Assembly (NCBI GenBank): GCA_951799405.1
Contig: OX637363.1
Coordinates: 1,116,001 to 1,180,000, forward strand
Direction of reading: 5' to 3'
Length of the DNA: 64,000 bases
DNA from: Agapetus fuscipes
Lineage: Eukaryota > Arthropoda > Insecta > Trichoptera > Glossosomatidae
Numbering within the stretch: the first letter of the stretch is position 1; each line of letters opens with the position of its first letter. Position numbers and translations under genes: made by a program. Positions 9,946-20,505 of the stretch are shown in pieces. The notes below the pieces were generated by a model. That model did no database searches. It was given only the letters and a program-made list of their open reading frames with translations, and was not told the DNA's origin.

Positions 9946-10402
9946 TCTAATCTAAGTTACAAAGATATACAACATTAGGGATTCAGATTATATGTATTTT
10001 CACAAATAAACACGTACAAGTTCGCGCCTGTACATGCCGCATGGAAACCTAAAACATAAAACCCCAAATCTCAAATAAACATACACCCTGCACCTCTTGC
10101 CGACCTTCCCTGAAAGAGGGGTGACATGGGAAAAGTGAACCAATTTCTACAGCATGGCTGGTCAGCCGCATACCAACCTATAAGTCAAGGAGCATACACA
10201 ACAAATTACAATTTGTAAAATCAACAAATAATAATATGTATGGATATCAAAAACTAAACAGAAAACAATTTCTAATTTAAAAAACACTAGCCCCCAACAT
10301 CACAGATCAACCGCCATTTCTTTCTGTCCTTAAATACTTCTTTCATTTCATCCAGAGTCATAACCTTCTTCATACAAGCTCTCCTTTTATTATGACTCTG
10401 GA
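9946..10402 (-). mobile_element. RTE-2 3' end with Rep-A terminus
   Basis: Rep-A occupies 9946-10190. The RTE-2 3' region follows to the antisense of TTATGACTCTGGATG and AAGAAATGGCGGTTGATC. It is 5'-truncated. Confidence 0.8.
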
Positions 10403-10480
10403 TATAATAACATTAAACATTACAGATTATTTACACTATAAAATATAGAAAAAGAATCAACAATTTAAAATAAGCAATGT

Positions 10481-10621
10481 ACTTACAATTCAAAAACCAG
10501 ACCTCAAAGCAACATAAGCCCAACAACTTTTGCCGTCCTTCCCTGCAACAGGGGTAACATTGACAAAGTGAAGCATTTTACAGCATGGGGGGTCAGCCTC
10601 ATACCAACCCATTAGTCTAAG
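10481..10621 (-). mobile_element. Rep-A fragment
   Basis: Antisense half-copy retaining GACCTCAAAG, CAACAGGGGTAACATTG and the terminal CATACCAACC. Confidence 0.75.
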
Positions 10622-10783
10622 CGTACAAACAATGAATTAAATTTAGAATTATGAGAGAACATGAATAACAATAAGCCTAAGCCACCAACATTACAGATCA
10701 ACATTACAGATTAAGAATTATTAACATTATAAAATTTAGAAAAAGAATAAGCAATGTAAAATATAATTACAGACTTAGTCCTG

Positions 10784-11113
10784 TCGATAGCTCAGGTGGT
10801 AGAGTGCTTGCATTCCATGCCGAAAGCTCGGGTTCGAATCCCACCGACGGTGTCAGAAATAATTTCCCGTTTCGGTGTTTATTTCAAACCCCAAAATAAA
10901 ATACCGGCAAGGTTTACTCAGCCTTCACAAGAAATGAGTACCAGCACTCTCGGGAGCTGGGAAACCTCCACTTCAACTGAATTGGTTGGCGTAAGGCCGG
11001 CCCCCTTACCTGTAAAAATAAATAGGTTCAACTCGCCACATGCGACCCCTTCGGGGATAACGCGGCAAGAAGTTACACTATATGTGTAGCTTAGTTGCGT
11101 TTTTGCGTTTGCG
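10784..11113 (+). mobile_element. SINE B, full length
   Basis: Box A (TAGCTCAGGTGGTAGAGTG) and box B (GGTTCGAATCCCAC) of a tRNA-like pol III promoter, then the family body (GTGTCAGAAATAATTTCCC, GGTTTACTCAGCCTTCAC) and a tail with GCGTTTTTGCGTTTGCG. It is one of the most complete copies here. Confidence 0.92.
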
Positions 11114-11143
11114 TAGCAGAATAACTCATACAATAAAATCAAA

Positions 11144-11380
11144 TCTAATGTAAGTTGCGAAGATATGTAACATTGGGGATTCACATTATATGCATTTTCA
11201 CAAGCAGACACGTACAAATTCGCGCCCGCACATGCCGCATTTGAACCTACAAAATAAAAACCCAAACCTCAAATGAGCATACACCCCGCAACTCTTGCCG
11301 ATCTTCCCTGTAACATTGGCAAAGACAACCGTTTTCTACAGCATGGGTGGTCAGCCTCATACCAACGTATAAGTTTAGGG
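11144..11380 (-). mobile_element. Rep-A copy
   Basis: Antisense, nearly full length, with a small deletion in the CCTGAAACAGGGG stretch. Confidence 0.85.
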
Positions 11381-11710
11381 ATACAAAATAAACACAATTT
11401 GATTTTGTGAAATTGGGAGATATTGTGATAAAAAATACAAAAAAAATAAATCGATATTATATTTTTTAGTGTTGATCTGTTAACACAGTCGATATCTGTT
11501 TATTATATATGTATCTTTGATATCGATATTCTGTTTATTTGTCCTTAATTCTGAGAAATAATTTTCTTCGGAACATATTTCATTTTTTCCTCTCTTATTT
11601 ATGTGAATCAACCCAAAATCTCGGACAACACAATCATTTTATGTAACGCGAAAATATATTGTGTTTATTATTTGTAAACAATGAAACAATATCGCTGGAG
11701 AGTAGTCCGG
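11381..11710. other. no gene seen
   Basis: AT-rich unique sequence, partly composed of TATCGATAT-like motifs. Confidence 0.35.
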
Positions 11711-11957
11711 TCGATAGCTCATTTGGTAGAGCGCTTGCATTCCATGCAGAGGGCTCGGGTTCGAATCCCCCCGAGGGTGTCAGAAATGATTTCCCGTTGC
11801 GATCTTTATGTCAAACCCAAAATAAAATACCAGCTAGGTTTACTCAGCCTTCACAAGGAATAAGTACCAGCCCTCTCAGGAGCTGGGAACCCCCCACTTC
11901 AACTGAAACAGTTGACGTAATGCCATTTCCTTTACCTGTAAAAACAAATCGGTTTCA
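11711..11957 (+). mobile_element. SINE B, 5' part of a split copy
   Basis: Box A (TAGCTCATTTGGTAGAGCG), box B (GGTTCGAATCCCCC) and the body up to AAAACAAATCGGTTTCA. The family's 3' end (CCCCTTCGGGGATAACG and tail) reappears at 12906-12965. Confidence 0.85.
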
Positions 11958-11959
11958 CT

Positions 11960-12540
11960 TAGCGAAAGTTTTACTACGCCAAATTAAGGCTAATAGAAAG
12001 TGTTTACCGTCAGATGCAGTCAAGACCCTAGTGGGCGCGTTTGTGGTGTCTCGGATTGACTATTGTTCGACGCTTTATAGTGGTCAGCCAAAGAAGCAGT
12101 TCAATCGCTTTCAATCTGTGTTGAATTCGGCAGCAAGACTCATATTCGGGATACCCAAATTCGCTCACATCACTCCGCTGTTAAAAACACTACATTGGCT
12201 TCGCTTCCCGGAGAGGGTGGTCTACCGTGTTTGTGTGATATAAAGCCATCAATGGCTTGGCTCCACCTTATTTGTCTGACATGATGTTGCCTGTTGAGAT
12301 GGGTGTAAGGAGGTAGACACTCAGATCTGCGGGCGATGGAGTAGTCAATTTGGTTCAGCCACCCCGTCAGATTCGTACAAATTTCGGAGACCGCGCTTTC
12401 CGTGTTGCGGGTCCGGTGGAGTGGAACAGACTGCCACCCGGAGTGAAGAGCTCCGAATCTATGGATGTGTTTCGCGGAGCACTCAAGACATACCTTTTTA
12501 GAAAGTCTTATCCATGATCGGAGAGGGCCCTTGAGGTGTG
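11960..12540 (+). pseudogene. CR1/L2-type LINE reverse-transcriptase C-terminus, broken
   Basis: In-frame blocks read VVSRIDYCSTLYSGQPKK, FQSVLNSAARLIFG and HITPLLKTLHWLRFPERV, then, after frameshifts or stops, PSDSYKFRRPRF and TYLFRKSYP. These are the familiar C-terminal landmarks of CR1/L2 ORF2. It is 5'-truncated and interrupted by stops, so not functional. It lies inside a SINE B copy. Confidence 0.82.
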
Positions 12541-12619
12541 ACACACACAAAAACGTCGCTCTCTTATCATTTGTAATTTAAAAGAAATTAGCCTGATATT
12601 ATTATTAAGTGACTCCTTC

Positions 12620-12905
12620 GGGGCTGTCCATATATTGCGTCATTCGCATTTAGGGGGGGGGGTCTGGTCTGCGGATGATGGTAAATGATGTACGAGTCCC
12701 AGAAGTGACGTCGTTCTTGTAAATACCAATTTTTACACAATATCCAAAATAGGATGCAAGTAATGTAACATTATTAATTATTAAGCTCATCCATTTTTAC
12801 AGCAAGAGGGGGGAGGGGGGTCATTAGATAATGACTATAGGATGATTGTAGGGGGGGGGGGTCGAAAATCGGCCAAAATCGATGACGTAATTTATGGACG
12901 GCCCC
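12620..12905. mobile_element. MITE with GGGGC(T/C)GTCCATA inverted ends
   Basis: Left end GGGGCTGTCCATATATTGCG and right end the complement of GGGGCCGTCCATAAATTACG. The flanks share TTC. It contains two G-runs and no ORF. It interrupts the 3' part of a SINE B copy. The superfamily is not certain. Confidence 0.75.
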
Positions 12906-12965
12906 TTCGGGGATAACGTAGGCAAGAAGTTACACTATACATGTAGCTTAGTTGCGTTGCATTGG
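12906..12965 (+). mobile_element. SINE B, 3' end of the split copy
   Basis: TTCGGGGATAACG, GCAAGAAGTTACACTATAC and the TTGCGTTGC tail, completing the copy that starts at 11711. Confidence 0.75.
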
Positions 12966-13109
12966 AAGTTTTAACGTTATCTACAAAATAATGAAAAATT
13001 CGGAAACAAAGCTGCGCAAAAAACTTCTGACAAAAAAGCATTTTAGGTATAGTTTTTGGTTTCTATGGACTTGAGTTTCTAGGTATGCACCGTCACCCCT
13101 TCTATGAAA

Positions 13110-13205
13110 ATTTGTAATTTTCCGGCTCCATCGTGAATCGAACAAGCGTTGTTTTATTTTCAAACATACGCTGCCTCTATCACCTAAAGCTATTAACCGA
13201 TAATG
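13110..13205 (-). other. possible tRNA-derived repeat or tRNA relic
   Basis: On the minus strand, AGCTTTAGGTGATAGAGG and GTTCGATTCACG resemble A and B boxes at tRNA-like spacing. The acceptor stem does not pair convincingly. It could be the head of an unrelated SINE. Confidence 0.3.
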
Positions 13206-14354
13206 AAGCATTAAAAAAAAGACGTGTATATACATAAAACTGTTTTTTCAGTAGACAAAGCCAAATTATGGATTATATTGTATTTGATTGTATAAAGACA
13301 AGTCTAGATACTATACGAAAAAAAGCAAAACGTGTTTCCCGATGTTTGTTTCGTTGCCTAGCAACCTTCACCCCCCCAAGGGCTTTTTAAGGCTTCGACG
13401 CCGCCTCGCTATAACAGTGTTTTTGATCCACCCGTGATAAACACTCGTGAAAACATTTTATGCGGGGAAAAACTTTCAGGAGCCTTGACTGAAAAAGCAC
13501 TGACTGATTTGACTGAAACATTGTTTTTTATATATATTGTGTTAATTTTTTAAATGATTACTTTTTAATGTACATATAATTTGAAAGTGTTTGGTGTTTA
13601 ATTTTTAAAATAAAGTATAGTTAAAGTATTAAGAAACTAGGTACAATTTTTAATGTGTGTGTTTTAATAATTATATAGTTTTTGTTTGTGTCGAGTTGTA
13701 ATGATAAAATATTAAAGTCGATTTTTTTAATGTTGTAAAAAACGTGTAGAAATACCGTATTTAAAAAACGTCGCATCCCAAATATTTTTAAGACATGAGT
13801 TTTTTAAAAACGTGGATATTTCTTTATGAAAAACTATAGGCTTACCCGGAACAGTTTTTTTAAATAGGATGGAATATTTTGTATTTTTATAAAAATTAAA
13901 CAAATAAATTTAATGATATTTTTTGGTAGTATTAAACAACATGCTTTAAAACAAGTGCTTTAAAATAAAATTAATGAAAAACAATTGCCTTTAATTAAAA
14001 TCTACTAATAATATCATTTATAATTTTTCATAAACTAAAGAATTAAATATTTAACATTACATTGTGTCTCAATTTATAAATGTAAAATATATAAAATGAA
14101 GTGCGTAAAAAACGTACAAATTAACTTTTTTAATAAAAAATAAAACTAAGTATTAAACAATAAATACAGAAAAATACATATTATTTTTCTTAAAAATTAA
14201 AATCTCTGAAATGGTATTTTATCACCACTTACAATCCAAACTAAATTCTTTAACTTTTCAAATTGTTTTGGTGATACATTGTGGAATCAACTAAATTCTT
14301 TACACCATTTTAATGTCCTTCCATTTGTTGGAGTACTATTGAAATCCCTAAGAC
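13206..14354. other. very AT-rich intergenic or 5' intron sequence
   Basis: Long A/T-rich stretch without ORFs or recognisable repeats. The region 13500-14300 is almost pure A/T. Confidence 0.4.
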
Positions 14355-14540
14355 ATGGAGTTGGTGTATCGTCTCCAGCATTTGATGCTGTCCCAGAAGG
14401 CAGAGTTCCTGGCTGCTGGAAGAGACGTCGGTAGACCTGGGCCTGCTCCTCAGAGGAGAGGGGATCTGAGACGAGGAACCAGCCTCCCAGAAAGACACGG
14501 GTCTTTTATGGCTCAGGATAGACGTTCATTGTACGGCCAT
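14355..14540 (+). CDS. host gene coding exon 1 (start codon) of a C1-domain, Stac-like protein
   Basis: 62 codons from ATG to CAT, then a strong donor GTGAGT. In-frame TGA and TAA lie just upstream of the ATG, which supports it as the true start or a start just downstream of a UTR splice. The product begins MELVYRLQHLMLSQ and contains SLPERHGSF and RRSLYGH; no domain is recognised in it. It is GC-rich compared with the very AT-rich flanks. The exon ends in phase 0, matching the acceptor at 30212. Assigning it to the same gene as the C1 exons rests on strand, phase and composition only. Confidence 0.6.
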
Positions 14541-14576
14541 GTGAGTTGTTATCCTCCTGCTTTCCCTTCATTGGAT

Positions 14577-14612
14577 GTAAATCTAAGCTGCAAAGATATT
14601 ATCATTTTTAAT
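14577..14612 (-). mobile_element. Rep-A end fragment
   Basis: Only AATCTAAGCTGCAAAGATAT remains, the tail-proximal end of Rep-A. Confidence 0.5.
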
Positions 14613-14613
14613 C

Positions 14614-14833
14614 AGTCGGTGCTATGGCCGTGGGAGTCAAGTCGCTGTTCTTGACTAGCGTATTTGGAACAGAATACGTTGGTTCGAATCGCGTCTGGCC
14701 CAGTTGACAATAACTTCGACCCTGGTTTAACAGACGCCATTGCGTACACACAAACTTCTGCTTTCGTATGAAGACAGCTGGCCAGGTAAAATAGGTTGGT
14801 GAATTGCGTTCCTCTTCACAAATCTATTTTTCT
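14614..14833 (+). mobile_element. SINE D copy
   Basis: Head resembling a class II (long variable arm) tRNA: ATGGCCGTGGGAGTCAAG, CTGTTCTTGACTAGCG and box B GGTTCGAATCGCG. The body contains TTCGACCCTGGTTTAAC and ATGAAGACAGCTGG. A second copy is at 29198-29418. Confidence 0.8.
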
Positions 14834-14849
14834 AGAAAATAAAAAATAA

Positions 14850-15294
14850 GTTTCATATTAAACGCATTCCCGCAAGCAGACGTGTATAAGTTCGCGCTAA
14901 CACATGCTGCATGTGGACCTACTATATAAAACCCAATCTCAAATGAACACAAGCCCTGCAACTCTTGCCGACCTTCCCTGAAACAGGGGTGACATTGGCT
15001 AAGTGAACATTTTTTTACAGTATGGGTGGTCAGCCTCATACCAACCTATAGGTCAAGGAATACAAACAATTAATTACATTTGAGTATATAAAACAAACAA
15101 ACAATAAACAGTTAAAAATTAAAACCTACAAAACATATTCTATAAAAAAGTGAAAAAAAAAATTAAAGCCTCAGCCTTAAACGCCAGCATTACGGATCAA
15201 CCGCCATTTTTTTTGGTCCTTGCATACTTCTTTCATTTCATCCAGAGTCATAACCTTTTTTATTCAAGCTCTCCTTTTATTATGGCTCTGGATT
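14850..15294 (-). mobile_element. RTE-2 3' end with Rep-A terminus
   Basis: Rep-A at 14850-15060 (tail-proximal end missing), continuing into the RTE-2 3' region and the antisense of the C-terminal EEMKEVC / KKW codons, to AGAGCCATAATAAAAGG. Confidence 0.78.
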
Positions 15295-15413
15295 ATCATT
15301 GAAAACTCTTTTCTACAAATTCGAGCCCATCGCTCCAGAACGAGCCATGATTTCTCACTCACAACATATCTGATAAGATGACAACTGGTCAACGTTAATC
15401 TAGAAAATAATAT

Positions 15414-15911
15414 TGTAGTGTTTTTGGGTTCGGAAAGTCTCTAAATTAAAACATACCTACTCGTCTTCTTTCTGGATATTTATTTTCACTTAATTTATTT
15501 TACAATTTACATTTACTTTTAACACTTTTAGCAACTCAAATTTATTTTCACAGTTCAGCACCTCACACACTCTTCAATCAAAGGCGACTATCTATCTGTC
15601 TTGGTGCACCCAATTTTGCTCCTTATATACCCTAGAGACAGAAGTCTCTAGGGGCCAATTTGCCAGCAAACTCTCGAACGTTCTACCAGCTTCAAGAGTA
15701 CAAAGGGATTATTTCATTTCTAGATTTCTTAAGCCTATAATAATTATTGCTACCTACGATGTACACCTATATTTATCTACTATTTACATAACACTATAAT
15801 ATTTATTTCTACCTACGATGTACACCTATATTTATCTACTATTTACATAACACTATAATATTTATTTCTACCTACGATGTACACCTATATTAATCTACTA
15901 TTTACATAACA
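15414..15911 (-). mobile_element. solo LTR (antisense) with tandem repeats in U3
   Basis: TG...CA ends with the same 4-bp flank ATAT on both sides (15410-15413, 15912-15915). On the minus strand it starts TGTTATGTAAATAG, has a TATATAAGG-like box near 15633 and AATAAA-type signals, and ends AACCCAAAAACACTACA. It matches the LTR at 35684-36088 at both ends. No internal retroelement genes are nearby, so it is a solo LTR. Confidence 0.8.
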
Positions 15912-15920
15912 ATATTATAT
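15745..15920. repeat. 59-bp tandem repeat inside the LTR
   Basis: Nearly three copies of a 59-bp unit; CTACCTACGATGTACACC recurs at 15750, 15809 and 15868. On the LTR's own strand each unit begins TGTTATGTAAATAG, so the LTR terminus itself has been multiplied. Confidence 0.92.
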
Positions 15921-16254
15921 TTTATAATAATAACATAATCATAATAATAACAACTAACTTATAACAATAATAACATAAATCAATCTAGAAAATAATGTTA
16001 GTCTAAAAAACGTTTTTTTCTTTGGTAGTTTTTTTGAAAGAAATAACACAGACATGGTTCTGACAGGTCATCTTGTTTTATATAACTATTTTTTATGTAC
16101 TAAGTAAACAATCTTTTACGTAACTATTTGTTTTTTTATGAAAGGAAAACCTTCACTCATTATACGAGTATTTCTTACATTTCAATGTCAAATCCTCCTC
16201 ATAAAATCAATTTATATTTAAAAATTTTGAGTTACTTCGTGTACTTTATTATAA
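15916..16254. other. AT-rich, no gene seen
   Basis: Unique AT-rich sequence between two LTRs. Confidence 0.35.
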
Positions 16255-16614
16255 TGTTATGTTTTTCCTGGGTTCTCTTTTAATTAAACTGCAATTATTT
16301 ATTTTAAAAGAATTTATTTTACACGGTTTGGTTCACAATTTACAACAATTGATTTCTAGCTCTGGCTTTCGATTTCACGGCTCAATGGTTTAATCGAAAC
16401 TCTCATGATGCCCCATTGACGTCCCTTTATAAAGGTATAAAAGAGATCTTTCTTGCATATTCCAGACCATTCGATCTCTGTTCTATATTATGTACACTAG
16501 ACAGCTGTTCATGTACCTTACTACTACCATCATGGATCATACTGGACTGTTATACACACACTATTGTACCTGTACAGGCGCGCGTAGGTACTTTAAAGTT
16601 CGTAGTTCGTAACA
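16255..16614 (-). mobile_element. probable solo LTR (antisense), second family
   Basis: TG...CA bounded. The minus strand starts TGTTACGAACTACG, carries CTCTTTTATACC and AAAATAAATT signals, and ends GGAAAAACATAACA. Fragments of the same sequence lie at 4197-4420 and 34690-34860. The flanking 4 bp do not match, so the edges or the solo-LTR reading may be off. Confidence 0.6.
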
Positions 16615-16674
16615 CTATCACCATCATGCTAGTACCAGAATGTTCTATGTATGCATGTGCACAAATAATTTTTA

Positions 16675-16748
16675 ATCTAATCTTATCTAAGTTGCAAGGA
16701 TATGTAACATTGGGGATTCACATCTCGTATGTATTCTCACAAGCAGAC
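16675..16748 (-). mobile_element. Rep-A, host copy, left part
   Basis: Antisense copy interrupted after AAGCAGAC by an oppositely oriented Rep-A. It resumes at 16995. Confidence 0.88.
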
Positions 16749-16994
16749 CTTGACTTATAGGTTGGTATGAGGCTGACCACCCATACTGTAAAAAATGGTT
16801 CACTTTGCCAATGTCACCCCTATGTCAGGGAAGGTCGGCAAAAGTTGTAGGGCTTATGTTAATTTGAGTTTTGGATTTTATTTGTAAGTACACAATATGT
16901 AGCATTTGTAAGCGCGAACTACACGTGTTGGTTTGTGGGCATACATCTGAGAGCTTTAAATGACTATATCCTTGCAACTTAGATTATAGATTAT
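16749..16994 (+). mobile_element. Rep-A reference copy: full unit inserted into another Rep-A
   Basis: Sense copy, 246 bp, flanked by AGAC on both sides (16745-16748, 16995-16998). It gives the true ends of the unit: 5' CTTGACTTATAGGTTGG and 3' GCAACTTAGATTATAGATTAT. Inside are CACTTTGCCAATGTCACCCC, CAGGGAAGG and the CACATGYGGCATGT-type motif region. There is no tRNA-like promoter. The tail is a short tandem repeat rather than poly-A, as in RTE-class LINEs. The unit is the 3' end of RTE-2 (see 6821-7460, 23283-23710) yet is spread as a fixed-length piece. Confidence 0.9.
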
Positions 16995-17190
16995 AGACAC
17001 GTACAAGTTCGTGCTCGTACACGCCGCATATGAACTTAGAAACATAAAAACCCAAATCTCAAATGGACATACACCCCGCAACTCTTGCCGTTCTTCCCTG
17101 AACCAGGGGTGACATTGGCATTAGAAAAAGTGAACCATTTTTGAACAGCACGAGTGTTTAACCTCACACCAACCTTTTTACCGATGAACT
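16995..17190 (-). mobile_element. Rep-A, host copy, right part
   Basis: Continuation of the antisense copy at 16675, from AGACACGTACAAG to the eroded terminal CACACCAACC. Confidence 0.85.
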
Positions 17191-17212
17191 TAGATTGTAG
17201 ATTAATAATATA

Positions 17213-17632
17213 TTGACGGTTAAAAGGAAGTAGGGCATAAGTGCAAAAGTGAGTCATGAATGCTATCCTACTTCAAAATTTCCGCTCTTTCTAATGCGCT
17301 AACTCCCATTGCTCTACGATGATTTTTTGTTGTTGTTTATGCCCAAGCAAACAACTGCGTTTTCGAAGTATGGTTTTGGTGTAACCGACAAGATTTTGGC
17401 ATTTTTTGTCCTAAAGGCGCTTGTGACATAAAAAAAATCGTAAAACCACATTAATAGGAATGCCAATCAACGCCTTTATTTGTTTCATTTCAGAGCTATT
17501 TGGATTTTAACCATATGATAAAAATAAATAAAAAAGTTATTCCATTTTTCTACAATCTCAAACTTTAAACTGCTCTCCTGAACAATTTAGTTAATATGTC
17601 GCTTATGCCCTTCTTCCTTTTAACCGTCGATA
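17213..17632. mobile_element. fold-back MITE (K family)
   Basis: Inverted ends CGACGGTTAAAAGGAAG...GGGCATAAG on the left and the complement on the right, with an AT-rich body. Related pieces are at 24144-24676 and 43897-43993. No ORF of its own. Confidence 0.8.
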
Positions 17633-17939
17633 TGTTCCGTATTTAGAGGCAAAGTCATTTTTTTCTTGTTTTTCCAATTTTATCCACAAATCAATTATTG
17701 ATTGTAATTATGTGATTTGTAGCGGGCGGTTAGACCACACACGCAAAGGCTTTCAAAGGCTCAGGGTGGGCCCTTAAAAATGAGTCTGACTCGAGGGTCA
17801 GTCGAGTCACGACCCAATTATGAGTCAGAAAAGTGATGTCATGAACCATGGTAAAGCCATCGGCGTGAAACAATGGTTGTTCTGGGGAAAATTATAGGAT
17901 AATTCTGAGAAATATTCAATCATTCTATATACAAGGTAA
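17633..17939. other. unique sequence, no gene seen
   Basis: A short region with a GAGTC-rich stretch near 17790-17830. No ORF or known repeat. Confidence 0.35.
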
Positions 17940-17956
17940 TCTATATCTATAAAGAA

Positions 17957-18014
17957 GGATGTGTGTATGTATGTATGTATGTATGTATGTATGTATGTAT
18001 GTATGTATGTATGT
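17957..18014. repeat. (GTAT)n microsatellite
   Basis: About 14 perfect GTAT/ATGT units just inside the Helitron 5' end, a usual place for such a run in these elements. Confidence 0.95.
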
Positions 18015-18354
18015 ACCCTATAGACTCATAAACCGCTCATCCGATTTTGACGAAATTTTCAGGAAACATGTAACATATTCTTAGAATGAATCCTGTGAAG
18101 TTTGATGGTGACCAAATAAACAATGGTTCTCAATTCTCAATATTTCAGCAACGAGGTCGGTAAATTTTGAAACCACTTCATCTAATTGACAGATTTTTGT
18201 TCCATATTCAAATTTCATTAAAATGTGTTCGGTTTGAAATATTGCAAGAGATTAAACAAAATCAAATTAATAAAATAAACTGGTAGGTACAAAATTTGAA
18301 AATGGAATAAAAGATATTATTCATCAACAGCCTTTACCAAACAGAACTCTTTTT

Positions 18355-20124
18355 ACTTTATAGTAGTCCGAAGGACTGTTATAAAGTATTGTATTCGTCC
18401 GAAAAAAAAATTTCGATGTTTCAACGGAAATGAGTTGTCCTGCACCAGGACATGCAAAAAAACCTAATTTGTCGAACCTGTCCGTCCGTCCGTCCGTATG
18501 GATGTATGTATGTCCTAGCCGGAACTACTGATCGTAGAGACACCAATTTTTGGATTTAGAGAATTGACAACCACAGATTTTGATGGGCCGACTGGCATGG
18601 CACCACCATGAAAATTCAAGATGGCTGCCATATAAAAAAAACATAAAACTAGACTTTTCTCAAAAACAGCTCTAACGATTTTCTTTAAAATTTCAGTGTG
18701 GTCGTTGCTTAAATTGTCGCGAAGAAAATTTGTTATGGCAACACTCTTCTCAACCTGCGTCTATGAGTTGCCATATGAAAGAAAAAAACGATTGTGATTA
18801 TCTCGGAAATGGCTGGGTTGACAAAAAAAAAAAATTCTACAATATTACGCGCAATATTAATTTCTACCAAAATTTAAAGAATACTTTAAAAAAAATTTTA
18901 CTTAAAGTATCGTTTACACGATCTCAAAATTTTCATCGAAAATATTAAAAAGACCCATAAAAACGCAATTTTGTAAAACTTTTTTTAGGTTCACAAGAAA
19001 GAAAAATTTATAAACTTTTTTGTACTTTAATTTGTTTTTCACTATTTTGAGAATTCAAGATGGCTTCCAAAGAGGAGAAAACTTCAAATGCGATTTTCTC
19101 AAAAACGGCTCTAACGATTTTTTTAAATTTTCAGTAAAGTAGTTGCTTGATACATTCTTATCATATTTAGTTATGGCAACATTTTTGCTAATCGGCGTCT
19201 ATGAGTTGCCATATGAAAAAAATAAACAATTGTGATTTTCTCAGAAGTGAAAGCGTTAACAAAAAAGATATGTTCTACAATATTATACGTAACATTAAAT
19301 TCTATATAAAAATTAAATATTTTTTTTTAACATAAAAACATAAAGGGCCGTTTACATGATATCAAAAATTGAAATTAAAAGGTTACAAAAACCCATCAAA
19401 ACGCAAAAAACTTTTATGTTTCTTAACTTTATCAGAAAAAAAAAATTTATCACTATAATTCATAGTGAAACATTTTTCAAATTTTAGAAAATTCAAGATG
19501 GCTTCCAAACAGCTGAAAATTTCAAATGAGATTTTCTCAAAAACGGCTCCTACGATTTTCTCTATTTTTTTTTGCATAATCGTCATTATAATACTGCTAT
19601 GTAACAACAATAACCATTGCCTCATAATTTTCTTTGTTTTGGGGGCTGCCATACAAGAGCAAACAATATTTTAAATTTTCCCGGCAGAGAACGGGTTAAC
19701 TAAAAAATAATGTTCTACAATTGAAAAGCTCTTATATAAACCTACATACATTCATCATTACTTTTTTCAAATAAATATTATAAGGTGTAGCCACCATGCA
19801 AAGTGACAAATTTTAATACAAAAATAATTGTAATATTCTTGGTACTAAAACGCCTAATATAAAATACGAGTCTTAAAATCTAGTAAGTTGTACCCATATA
19901 ATAATCAATCATAACTTTCCAAAATATCAATGAAAAGTATAGGTACCCACCAAACAAAGTGTTAGTTTTGATACAAACGGGATCAATGATAATACTGCAA
20001 AAAGACGATTGCTTAAAAAGATTAGCTTCATTACTTACACACAACTAAATGTTTTGTTCTGAAAATTGGCTATGACCTAAAACATGACCGTATTTTGTGC
20101 TATAAAGTCCTGTGCAGTCCACTG
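18355..20124 (+). repeat. large internal repeat, unit 1
   Basis: Starts with the palindrome ACTTTATAG..CAGTCC-type (hairpin 18355-18388, loop GAA) and ends at GCAGTCCACTGTACAAT. It holds three diverged sub-repeats of about 450 bp, each with ATTCAAGATGGCT(G/T)CC and CTCAAAAACGGCTC, beginning near 18580, 19050 and 19490. Confidence 0.85.
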
Positions 20125-20197
20125 TACAATTTATTTTAAAATTGGAATTTAGCTTTTCAACTGCCAAAGTCATAAAAACCGTTCATGGTTAAATAAA

Positions 20198-20400
20198 TAA
20201 GTCTTTAATCTCAGTTACAAATTATATGCACACATTTAAGGTTCATATTAAATGGATGCCCAAAACGAAACACATGTTAGTTTTCGCATACACATAATGC
20301 ATGTATATTTTCAAAATAAGACCCAAACGTAATTCCCAAATGTCAGATTAACTGTGCAACTTAGTGAAACAATTTGTACACCAACTTACAAGTCGAGGAC
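20198..20400 (-). mobile_element. ancient Rep-A copy
   Basis: Highly diverged antisense copy between the two large units. The start (CTTTAATCTCAGTTAC), the CATATTAAATGGATGCCC motif and the end ACCAACTTACAAGTCGAGG are still recognisable. Confidence 0.55.
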
Positions 20401-20505
20401 CGATAATCTAAGTTGCATAAAAACATAAGGTGACATCTGAATGCATCTAAATTAAATATCGTTGGTAAACGTATCACTTGAGAATGACTGAACCGATTTG
20501 TTTTC

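Noticed and set aside
15397..15987. 15-bp direct repeat AATCTAGAAAATAAT as target duplication
   Set aside because: The LTR ends with the 4-bp ATAT duplication lie inside it and explain the insertion better; the longer repeat may be coincidental or an older event.
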